Source: Thermoproteota archaeon
GTDB taxonomy: Archaea > Korarchaeota > Korarchaeia > B14-G2
NCBI GenBank assembly: GCA_003661385.1
Contig: QMWA01000098.1
Location: 1-6,817, forward strand
Direction: 5' to 3'
Length of the DNA: 6,817 bases
Shown here: one piece after another, positions 1 to 4,141 of the stretch
How positions within the stretch are numbered: position 1 is the stretch's first letter
Layout: the number at the start of each line of letters is the position of its first letter
Position numbers and translations under genes: made by a program
Notes under the pieces: generated by a model
What the model saw: the letters and a program-made list of their open reading frames with translations, nothing else
What the model was told of the DNA's origin: nothing
Databases searched by the model: none

Positions 1-322
1 CGATAAGCTCACCCTCAATATCGTAGTCAGTGCACACGACTACACGCCTACTCCTCCTATAAAGCTCCATGATTGCCCTGATGTACTTTGGGGCATCCTT
101 AACTCCAGTGACAGGCCTCCACTCCATCCTGTACACTGGGTACCCGCGGTCTGGGGAGTAAACCTCATACAGGTGGCCTCTAGCTGGGACAGCAACACAC
201 TTGAGGCCATCGACCTCAAACTCAAAAACCCCAATGCCATGAACCCTCCTCCTGGAGACCCCTCCATCAGCTAAAGCCCTAGCTATCCTCTCAGCCTGCT
301 TGCCCTTTTCAGCAAGAAACAT
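1..322 (-). CDS. topA: DNA topoisomerase type IA, N-terminal Toprim part (partial)
   Basis: The frame runs off the left edge, so only about 107 N-terminal residues are visible. They form a Toprim domain: an opening strand and helix MFLAEKGKQAERIARAL with the conserved glutamate, a GHLYE segment near the middle, and CTDYDIEGELI at the window edge, which carries the DxDxxGE metal-binding signature. Type IA enzymes cut one strand through a 5'-phosphotyrosine and relax negative supercoils; the tyrosine domain lies outside the window. I chose the ATG at 322. It gives an N terminus like bacterial TopB (MRLFIAEKPS) and lies about 33 nt from a TATA-like element at 352-359, which suits a leaderless or short-leader mRNA. 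GTG at 325 and GTG at 352 (directly after an in-frame TAA, with a GGTGG upstream) are alternatives. Topoisomerase III or another Toprim protein cannot be fully excluded, but the archaeal TopA assignment is likely. Confidence 0.82.
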   Translation of the reverse strand, partial: MFLAEKGKQAERIARALADGGVSRRRVHGIGVFEFEVDGLKCVAVPARGHLYEVYSPDRGYPVYRMEWRPVTGVKDAPKYIRAIMELYRRSRRVVVCTDYDIEGELI

Positions 323-351
323 CACATCATACCGCAGCCCAGATGCCAACA

Positions 352-359
352 CTTAAAAG
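352..359. promoter_or_regulatory. TATA-like element, possibly bidirectional (topA / C/D RNA)
   Basis: CTTAAAAG reads as CTTTTAAG on the other strand, so it can act as an archaeal TATA box either way. Its centre is about 24 nt before the first base of the predicted C/D RNA (379, plus strand) and about 33 nt before the topA ATG (322, minus strand). Both distances suit archaeal TATA-to-start spacing. No clear purine-rich BRE is seen, so the assignment rests on spacing and sequence. Confidence 0.5.
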
Positions 360-378
360 CCACCCACCCAACAAACTA

Positions 379-443
379 ATGGCGATGATGTAGGCGAACA
401 TCTCTTGACTCCAGGATGATAGACCCAGCTCAACCTGAGCCAT
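379..443 (+). ncRNA. C/D box guide sRNA, predicted 2'-O-methylation guide for 23S rRNA
   Basis: Visible in order: 5' stem ATGGC (379-383), box C ATGATGT (385-391, 6 of 7 to RUGAUGA), a 13-nt guide (392-404), box D' TTGA (405-408), a 7-nt spacer, box C' ATGATAG (416-422, weaker), a 12-nt guide (423-434), box D CTGA (435-438), and 3' stem GCCAT (439-443), which pairs perfectly with the 5' stem. The D' guide contains GGCGAACA, complementary to UGUUCGCC of the 23S A-loop. The fifth nucleotide before D' (A400) falls on E. coli U2552, a known methylated position. The D guide ACCCAGCTCA is complementary to archaeal UGAGCUGGGU; the fifth nucleotide before D (T430) falls on about A2577. The rRNA sequences are from memory. 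One mismatch next to U2552 (T401) weakens the D' duplex. The promoter at 352-359 is correctly spaced. In the cell the RNA would work with L7Ae, Nop5 and fibrillarin. Confidence 0.78.
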
Positions 444-486
444 TCTGGCTATTAATGTGTTTCCATACTAAGTGAAGCCAGAATGG
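440..486 (+). repeat. Long imperfect hairpin after the C/D RNA
   Basis: CCATTCTGGCT (440-450) and AGCCAGAATGG (476-486) form a perfect 11-bp inverted repeat. Inside it, TTAATGTG (452-459) can pair with CATACTAA (464-471) with one A.C mismatch and one G.U pair, closing a TTTC loop. The foot of the hairpin uses the same bases as the 3' strand of the C/D RNA terminal stem (439-443), so the two folds exclude each other. No T-run follows, so it is not a classic terminator. A processing signal, a separate small RNA or a protein-binding palindrome are all possible. Confidence 0.55.
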
Positions 487-503
487 AGCTTAAAGTTCGC
501 ATG

Positions 504-541
504 AAGCCTGTATACTTCTCTAAATCCCAAAAGCCAGGCTT
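504..541. repeat. Short inverted repeat, 7-bp arms
   Basis: AAGCCTG (504-510) and CAGGCTT (535-541) are perfect complements separated by 24 nt. The spacing resembles that of the neighbouring 440-486 repeat, but the arms are short and I see no strong pairing in the loop. Its role is unknown and it may be chance. The rest of the 444-637 stretch holds no convincing gene. Confidence 0.25.
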
Positions 542-602
542 ACGCTGCGCCCCTCATGCCAACAGGTGGTAAATGCTCTGTGTAAAGTAGCCTCAGCTGC
601 TC

Positions 603-618
603 CAGCATGTTGATGCTG
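603..618. repeat. Compact hairpin / palindrome upstream of the regulator gene
   Basis: CAGCAT and ATGCTG form a perfect 6-bp stem around the loop GTTG. It lies about 20 nt upstream of the TATA-like element at 638-645. A position just upstream of the promoter could suit an activator or regulator site, but this is only inferred from location. Confidence 0.3.
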
Positions 619-637
619 CTACAATTCGTGATGTGCC

Positions 638-645
638 TTCTTTAA
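638..645 (+). promoter_or_regulatory. TATA-like element of the regulator-uppP operon
   Basis: TTCTTTAA is a fair archaeal TATA box. With the usual spacing of about 26 nt, transcription would begin near 668-670. That is downstream of the first possible start codons (GTG 661, TTG 664) and just before GTG 676, the same TATA-to-start distance (about 33 nt) as for topA and the PPC gene here. Confidence 0.4.
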
Positions 646-651
646 CTACCT

Positions 652-671
652 GACCCCAGGGTGTTGGGGTC
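652..671. promoter_or_regulatory. GC-rich inverted repeat at the operon start, candidate operator
   Basis: GACCCCA (652-658) and TGGGGTC (665-671) are perfect 7-bp complements around a 6-nt spacer. The repeat lies between the TATA-like element and GTG 676, covering the predicted transcription start. A repressor bound there would block initiation. Since the first gene encodes an HTH protein, autoregulation is a reasonable guess, with no direct proof. Confidence 0.4.
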
Positions 672-675
672 TAGT

Positions 676-984
676 GTGGAGTCTGAGTGCTCTAGGAGGG
701 AGCGCTTGCTGATGCTTCTGCTGTCCAGTGACAGCCCCCTCACCCCCAGGGAGATAGCTGAGGAGCTTGACCTGAGCGAGAGGGATGTCTACAGGGATAT
801 TGAGCATGTTGCTAGGAGCTTGAGGGCTAGATCAGGAGGGTCTATGTGGGTTGAGGTCCTGCCTCCGCAGTGCTTGTCCTGCGGCTTTGTCTTCTCGAGG
901 AGGCCTTGGGCTAGGAAGAGCAGGTGTCCTCGATGTAAGAGCACACATATCTCTCCACCTAGGATTAGGGTTGGGAGGCGGTAG
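676..984 (+). CDS. Predicted transcriptional regulator, HTH fused to zinc ribbon (COG3357-like)
   Basis: The product is a small soluble protein of 102 residues in two parts. Residues about 8-52 form a winged-helix-like HTH, with LTPREIAEELDLSERDVYRD covering the helix-turn-helix. Residues about 61-96 hold a zinc ribbon with two CxxC knuckles, CLSC (C66, C69) and CPRC (C84, C87). The order HTH, IEHVARSLR-like linker, then CxxCGFVF and a second CPRC is typical of archaeal COG3357-type proteins, whose targets are unknown. I prefer GTG 676: it fits the TATA box and keeps the whole HTH. GTG 661 (107 residues) and TTG 664 are possible. The stop is 1 nt before the uppP start, so the two genes are cotranscribed and probably translationally coupled. 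Its DNA target may be the palindrome at 652-671; that is inference. Confidence 0.8.
   Translation: MESECSRRERLLMLLLSSDSPLTPREIAEELDLSERDVYRDIEHVARSLRARSGGSMWVEVLPPQCLSCGFVFSRRPWARKSRCPRCKSTHISPPRIRVGRR
973..981 (+). promoter_or_regulatory. Ribosome binding site that sets the uppP start
   Basis: GGGAGGCGG lies in the last codons of the regulator gene; its GGAGG core ends 7 nt before TTG 986. This supports 986 as the start of the phosphatase rather than a longer upstream frame. Confidence 0.6.
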
Positions 985-985
985 G

Positions 986-1744
986 TTGCCTGAACTGCTG
1001 GCTATGCTTGTAGCTGGAGTCGTGCAGGGTATCCTGGAGTGGCTTCCAGTCAGCAGCGAGGGATTCGTTGCAGCTGCCCTGCTATACTTCGGCTGTAGTC
1101 CACGCGTCTCTGTTGACTTGGCGCTACTAGCCCATGGTGGCACGATGGCTGCTGCAGCACTGTACTTTAGGAGGGAGCTAGCTCAAGGCTTGAGGAGCTC
1201 TAGCTTGAGAAGAGGCATTGTACCCTTCCTAGCTTCCTCCACGGCTTTCACCGCTGCAGCAGGCCTCCCACTTTACAGGTTTGTCACGTCACTTGACAGC
1301 AGAGCTATGACTGCTCTGCTAGGGATCTCTCTACTAGCTACTGGCTTGCTAGCTAGAGTCAGGTGGGTGAGGGGCTCTAAAGTGGTTGAGGACTTGACTC
1401 TACTTGATGGTGTGGTAGCTGGCTTAGCTCAGGGTGCTGCTGTGATCCCTGGTATAAGCAGGAGCGGATCCACCATCCTAGCGCTGATGCTGCTCGGCTT
1501 GCCTCCAAGTGAGGCTGTTAAGGCCTCCTTTATCATGTCGATACCAGCTTCAGCTGGAGCTGTGCTGCTAGCTTGGCCAGCTGACAGCCTGCTGCCTGTA
1601 GCTGTCATGGTCGCGTGCTCGCTGGCTGCTGGCCTGCTTTCCATAGGGCTTATCTCTAGGGCAGCTAGCTCTGCTCCCTCAGCTTTCCCAGTGGCTTTAG
1701 GCGTGATATGCCTGCTGTCTTTACTGGCCCCAAGCCCCCCTTGA
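986..1744 (+). CDS. uppP: Undecaprenyl-diphosphatase family protein (UppP/BacA), polyprenyl-PP phosphatase
   Basis: This is an integral membrane protein of 252 residues, close to the family's usual 250-275. UppP removes the terminal phosphate from a C55-type polyprenyl diphosphate to recycle the lipid carrier; in archaea the likely substrate is a dolichyl-type diphosphate used in glycan assembly. Visible signatures are QGILEWLPVSS (residues 14-24, with the (E/Q)xxxE pair Q14 and E18), a conserved AHGGT segment near residue 50, and PGISRSGST (155-163, catalytic-type R159). Several hydrophobic segments follow through to the C terminus. The bacterial SSSGH stretch reads SSEGF here, so the histidine after the serines is absent. 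The TTG at 986 is chosen over a longer frame starting at 851 because that extension overlaps the regulator, lacks membrane character, and a ribosome binding site precedes 986. ATG 1004 is an alternative. The 3' end overlaps the convergent DUF211 gene by 24 bp. Confidence 0.9.
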   Translation: MPELLAMLVAGVVQGILEWLPVSSEGFVAAALLYFGCSPRVSVDLALLAHGGTMAAAALYFRRELAQGLRSSSLRRGIVPFLASSTAFTAAAGLPLYRFVTSLDSRAMTALLGISLLATGLLARVRWVRGSKVVEDLTLLDGVVAGLAQGAAVIPGISRSGSTILALMLLGLPPSEAVKASFIMSIPASAGAVLLAWPADSLLPVAVMVACSLAAGLLSIGLISRAASSAPSAFPVALGVICLLSLLAPSPP

Positions 1745-2014
1745 CCCCGTCTTCTCCACTGTTATGCCGTCTACGCTCCTGAGGCTGCAGGAGGACTCCT
1801 CTAAGAGCTTCTTTATCTCCTCTCTGTCGAGGTTCATGCCCTCCAGCGTTATCCTGGTCGTCTCAGTTGCTATGTCCCTCTCCAGGATGTCTATCTGGAT
1901 CCTCTCTACTCCAGTTGCCTGGAGCAGGTTCTCTGCTAGCATCTCAACTGGCAGTGTGTTCGGCTTCAGCACGTCCAAGACGAGCCTAACTACTACAGGT
2001 TTACCCCGACTCAA
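1721..2014 (-). CDS. DUF211 family protein
   Basis: The product has 97 residues and matches the archaeal DUF211 family in length and pattern. It opens with VVVRLVLDVLKPNTLPVEMLA, has a central GVERIQIDILERD strand region and a TTRITLEGMNLDREEIKKLLEE segment, and ends with SLRSVDGITVEK. The family has a small ferredoxin-like alpha/beta fold that assembles into rings; its biochemical role is not established. The start is TTG 2014: an in-frame stop lies at 2026-2024 and no other start codon lies between. A good ribosome binding site AGGTGAGG is 7 nt upstream. The gene is 34 bp downstream of the Nudix gene, and a TATA-like GTTATAAC (2048-2055) could also give it its own promoter. The C-terminal codons overlap the convergent uppP gene. 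Confidence 0.88.
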   Translation of the reverse strand: MSRGKPVVVRLVLDVLKPNTLPVEMLAENLLQATGVERIQIDILERDIATETTRITLEGMNLDREEIKKLLEESSCSLRSVDGITVEKTGSRGAWGQ

Positions 2015-2021
2015 TCGGAGC

Positions 2022-2029
2022 CCTCACCT
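2022..2029 (-). promoter_or_regulatory. Ribosome binding site of the DUF211 gene
   Basis: AGGTGAGG on the minus strand is complementary to the usual archaeal 16S 3' end and ends 7 nt before TTG 2014. It confirms a non-ATG start. Confidence 0.6.
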
Positions 2030-2047
2030 GTGCCTACCATAGCTTGA

Positions 2048-2055
2048 GTTATAAC
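2048..2055 (-). promoter_or_regulatory. TATA-like palindrome before the DUF211 gene
   Basis: GTTATAAC overlaps the stop codon of the Nudix gene. Transcription from it would start about 2025, 11 nt before TTG 2014, although that would leave the AGGTGAGG site only partly transcribed. It may therefore be chance, with DUF211 simply read as the third gene of the operon. Confidence 0.25.
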
Positions 2056-2459
2056 CTTTGCTCCAGCTTCATGAGCCCATCTCTGACTATGTCAGCGTGA
2101 TCGAAGGCCATTTTGCTAGGTGGCTCCCTGAACCACCTTAGCTCAGGTGCCTCTTCTGTTTCTGTCTGAGCTCCGCCAGCTACCTCAGCCAGGAAGGCTA
2201 TGCTTACGACATGGTACCTGGGGTCTCTGTCTGGCTTGGAGTATACTCCTATTATCTCCTTGAGGCGGACCTTCAGCCCTGTTTCCTCCTCAGCCTCTCT
2301 AGCTGCAGCCTCCTCTACTGTCTCACCATACTTCACATGTCCTCCAGGTAGGGCCCAGTAGCCCCTGTATGGCGGCTTGCCCCTCCTTATCAGCAGGAAC
2401 TCCCTGCCTCGGCAGATCATCACGTCGACTGCCAGGACTGGGGTGTAGAGGCTCCTCAA
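2049..2459 (-). CDS. Nudix hydrolase
   Basis: The product is a cytoplasmic protein of 136 residues, a complete single-domain Nudix length. The Nudix box GX5EX7REUXEEXGU is intact at residues 40-62, with G40, E46, R54, E55 and the metal-binding pair E58/E59; before it is the WALPGGHVKYGE turn. Nudix enzymes split nucleoside diphosphates linked to another group X, using Mg or Mn. Archaeal proteins of this size and shape are often called ADP-ribose pyrophosphatases, but substrate-specific residues cannot be assigned here, so I leave the substrate open. TTG 2459 overlaps the TGA of the PPC gene (TTGA), and a GGAGGTGGAGG site sits in the end of that gene, so translation is coupled. A shared pathway with the PPC protein is plausible but unproved. 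Confidence 0.92.
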   Translation of the reverse strand: MRSLYTPVLAVDVMICRGREFLLIRRGKPPYRGYWALPGGHVKYGETVEEAAAREAEEETGLKVRLKEIIGVYSKPDRDPRYHVVSIAFLAEVAGGAQTETEEAPELRWFREPPSKMAFDHADIVRDGLMKLEQRL

Positions 2460-2911
2460 CCCTCCACCTCCAGCACAGCTGGATCTGTCTGGAGGAGCTC
2501 AAGCCCAGTCTCAGGGTCTGGAGCTCTCACCAGCTCAGCTCTTTCAGCCTCGACTATCACAAGCTCGCCTGTCCCCCTAACTCTGCTTCCGGGCATCAGG
2601 TGGCCTACTACGACCTTGCCCCAGTTTCCTGCTGCAATGTGGGCGTGTACGGCTACCTCCCCACTAAGCTTTCTTGAGATGGTTCCAGTGCAGGATACGA
2701 CCTCCATGAACTCCTCGAACACCCTCGTCTCATACTGGCCTCCTCCCCTGTAGACACCGACTACAAGCCTATCTACTCCTCCTATCAAGCTGAATGTAGC
2801 TGCCCTCACGTTGTGGCTTTCAGCAACCCTCTTTATCTCCTCAAGTATGTCGCTTCCCTCCTTAAGCCTGTGGAATATAAGCCTAGGGCTTAAGCCTACT
2901 ATAGGGCTCAA
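2456..2911 (-). CDS. PPC/DUF296 domain protein
   Basis: The product has 151 residues, nearly all one PPC (DUF296) domain. The conserved core is clear: a strand with ATFSLIGGVDRL, then EVVSCTGTIS, then VAVHAHIAAGNWGKVVVGHL around residues 87-105. H89, H91 and H104 are the histidines expected to bind zinc in this family, and GTGELVIVEA follows as the closing strand. In plants the domain is joined to AT-hooks and mediates trimer formation; prokaryotic members stand alone and their role is uncertain. No AT-hook is present. TTG 2911 directly follows an in-frame stop (2914-2912) and is preceded by GGTGA with a 5-nt gap, so the start is well fixed. The gene leads the PPC-Nudix cluster and is transcribed away from the radical SAM gene, probably from the TATA element at 2940-2948. 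Confidence 0.88.
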   Translation of the reverse strand: MSPIVGLSPRLIFHRLKEGSDILEEIKRVAESHNVRAATFSLIGGVDRLVVGVYRGGGQYETRVFEEFMEVVSCTGTISRKLSGEVAVHAHIAAGNWGKVVVGHLMPGSRVRGTGELVIVEAERAELVRAPDPETGLELLQTDPAVLEVEG

Positions 2912-2939
2912 CTAGGTCACCGGCTTCCCCACCCCTCAG

Positions 2940-2948
2940 CTTTTAAAT
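2940..2948. promoter_or_regulatory. TATA-like element shared by divergent PPC and radical SAM genes
   Basis: CTTTTAAAT reads as ATTTAAAAG on the minus strand. Its centre is about 28 nt before TTG 2973 (plus) and about 33 nt before TTG 2911 (minus). It is the only AT-rich stretch of the 61-bp gap, so one TATA box may direct both genes, probably with leaderless or very short-leader transcripts. Confidence 0.5.
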
Positions 2949-2972
2949 CCTCTTGCCCTCATCTAGCTACAG

Positions 2973-3851
2973 TTGGGTGTCACCTTGAAGCTTTCTCCAT
3001 TCAAGAGGGGCCCACTCTGCACTTGCCCACCGAAGTACAACCTCAACACCTACGCTGGGAGGTGCAGACATGGCTGCGTATACTGCTATGCAGTCAAGTT
3101 TCCAGCTTTCAGAGGGGAGCTCAAGCCTAGGCTCTCCCTGATACCCCACCTAGATAAGCTCGCCAGAACCAGGCCTAAGATGACTGTCATGCTATCAGAT
3201 GCAACAGACCCCTATCAGCCAGCTGAAAGAGAGTACTGCATAACCAGGAGAGCTATAGCTAAGCTCAGTGAAGCAGGCTTCCCTCTGCTGGTGGTCACGA
3301 AATCCCACCTGGTAGCCAGAGACGTGGACATACTCAGGAGATCCAGGTGCGTTGTCTCCATGACAGTCACTATGCTCGACAGGAGGAAGTCGATGGTCAT
3401 AGAGCCCAAAGCTCCCCCACCTGAGCTCAGGATCAGAGCCTTAAGCGTCTTGAGTGAAGCCGGGGTCCCAACCGCAGCGAGAATAGACCCCATAATCCCT
3501 GGGGTAAATGACAGCCCAGAGGGGCTCAGGAGGCTCGTGATAAGGCTCTACGACGCTGGAGTCCAGCACATAACGGCCTCAACTCTGAAGCCCGTCAGGG
3601 GTTTCTTCCAGAAAATCAAGCACATCCCCTGGCTATACGAGAGGCTAGCCAGAGAGTACCAGGATGCAATGCAGATAGCAGGCTACAGCTACCTCCCTGA
3701 GAAGAGGAGGAGAGAGCTTCTAGCTCCAGTCAGGGAGGCAGCAGAGGACATGGGGCTGACGTTCGCGGTATGCAGGGAGGGCTTCAGCTGGAACACCGCC
3801 TCATGTGACGGCTCACACCTAGCTACCGGGGGCTCTCAGCTCAGGGTATAG
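2973..3851 (+). CDS. Radical SAM protein, spore-photolyase-like (SplB/COG1533) family
   Basis: The product has 292 residues. The radical SAM cluster motif CRHGCVYC (C31, C35, C38) lies in an AGRCRHGCVYCYA context typical of COG1533 proteins, so a 4Fe-4S cluster should cleave S-adenosylmethionine to a 5'-deoxyadenosyl radical. Downstream are MLSDATDPYQPAE (the usual TDPYQPxE segment), LVVTKS, VSMTVTMLD and ARIDPIIPGVND, consistent with the TIM-barrel half of the family. Additional cysteines occur before the motif (C16, C18) and near the C terminus (C267, C278 in a CDGSH segment). Spore photoproduct lyase itself repairs UV lesions, but archaeal members are uncharacterised and no substrate should be inferred from the name. 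TTG 2973 is chosen because it lies about 28 nt after the TATA element; the N-terminal residues then match the family. The last 11 bp overlap the convergent gene. Confidence 0.9.
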   Translation: MGVTLKLSPFKRGPLCTCPPKYNLNTYAGRCRHGCVYCYAVKFPAFRGELKPRLSLIPHLDKLARTRPKMTVMLSDATDPYQPAEREYCITRRAIAKLSEAGFPLLVVTKSHLVARDVDILRRSRCVVSMTVTMLDRRKSMVIEPKAPPPELRIRALSVLSEAGVPTAARIDPIIPGVNDSPEGLRRLVIRLYDAGVQHITASTLKPVRGFFQKIKHIPWLYERLAREYQDAMQIAGYSYLPEKRRRELLAPVREAAEDMGLTFAVCREGFSWNTASCDGSHLATGGSQLRV

Positions 3852-4140
3852 GCTCTCTGACAAGCTTGAACACCACAGTTCCACCACAGGTCCTAGGCGG
3901 CCCTGGATCAGGGCACTGAACCCACCCGACATCAGGCTGCTCTCCTATCCCCAAGTCCACTGCACTCACCCCCTTTATGAAAGCTGATAGGAGTGTGAGC
4001 ATAGCTGAGAGGGCATGCATGCACACTCTACTGGACTCCCTAGAGGATATGTAGAACCTCTCGAACACTATGCTGTCTCCAGGCTTGTAAATAGGGCACT
4101 TTCCTCTAACCTCCTCTACCACAGCTCTAACCCTATACAA
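3841..4140 (-). CDS. TIGR04076 family protein, third gene after XPB and Bax1
   Basis: The product has 99 residues. The pattern YRVRAVVEEVRGKCPIYKPGD at the start, a central CMHALSAML helix and a closing QCPDPGP ... GTVVFKLVRE match TIGR04076-type small proteins, whose function is unknown. Four cysteines (C15, C40, C76, C85) could bind metal or form a redox site; C15, C40 and C76 sit at the positions usual for the family. No membrane segment or signal peptide is evident. TTG 4140 is 1 nt after the Bax1 stop, so it is almost certainly cotranscribed and may be translationally coupled. Whether it takes part in XPB-Bax1 work is untested. The 3' end overlaps the radical SAM gene by 11 bp. Confidence 0.8.
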   Translation of the reverse strand: MYRVRAVVEEVRGKCPIYKPGDSIVFERFYISSRESSRVCMHALSAMLTLLSAFIKGVSAVDLGIGEQPDVGWVQCPDPGPPRTCGGTVVFKLVREPIP

Positions 4141-4141
4141 C

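Noticed and set aside
440-541. H/ACA-type guide RNA from the two hairpins.
   Set aside because: No ACA/ANA box at the correct distance after either stem and no clear pseudouridylation pocket.
607-645. ATG-started 12-codon frame upstream of the regulator.
   Set aside because: Too short, no ribosome binding site, and it runs through the probable TATA box.
628-685. Second possible C/D RNA: GTGATGT (628-634), CTGA (650-653), CTGA (682-685).
   Set aside because: The guide is too long, there is no C' box or terminal stem, it overlaps the coding start, and I recognise no rRNA match.
851-985. A 45-residue N-terminal extension of UppP in the same frame.
   Set aside because: It lies inside the regulator's zinc-ribbon coding region, is not hydrophobic like the family N terminus, and a ribosome binding site with TTG sits at 986.
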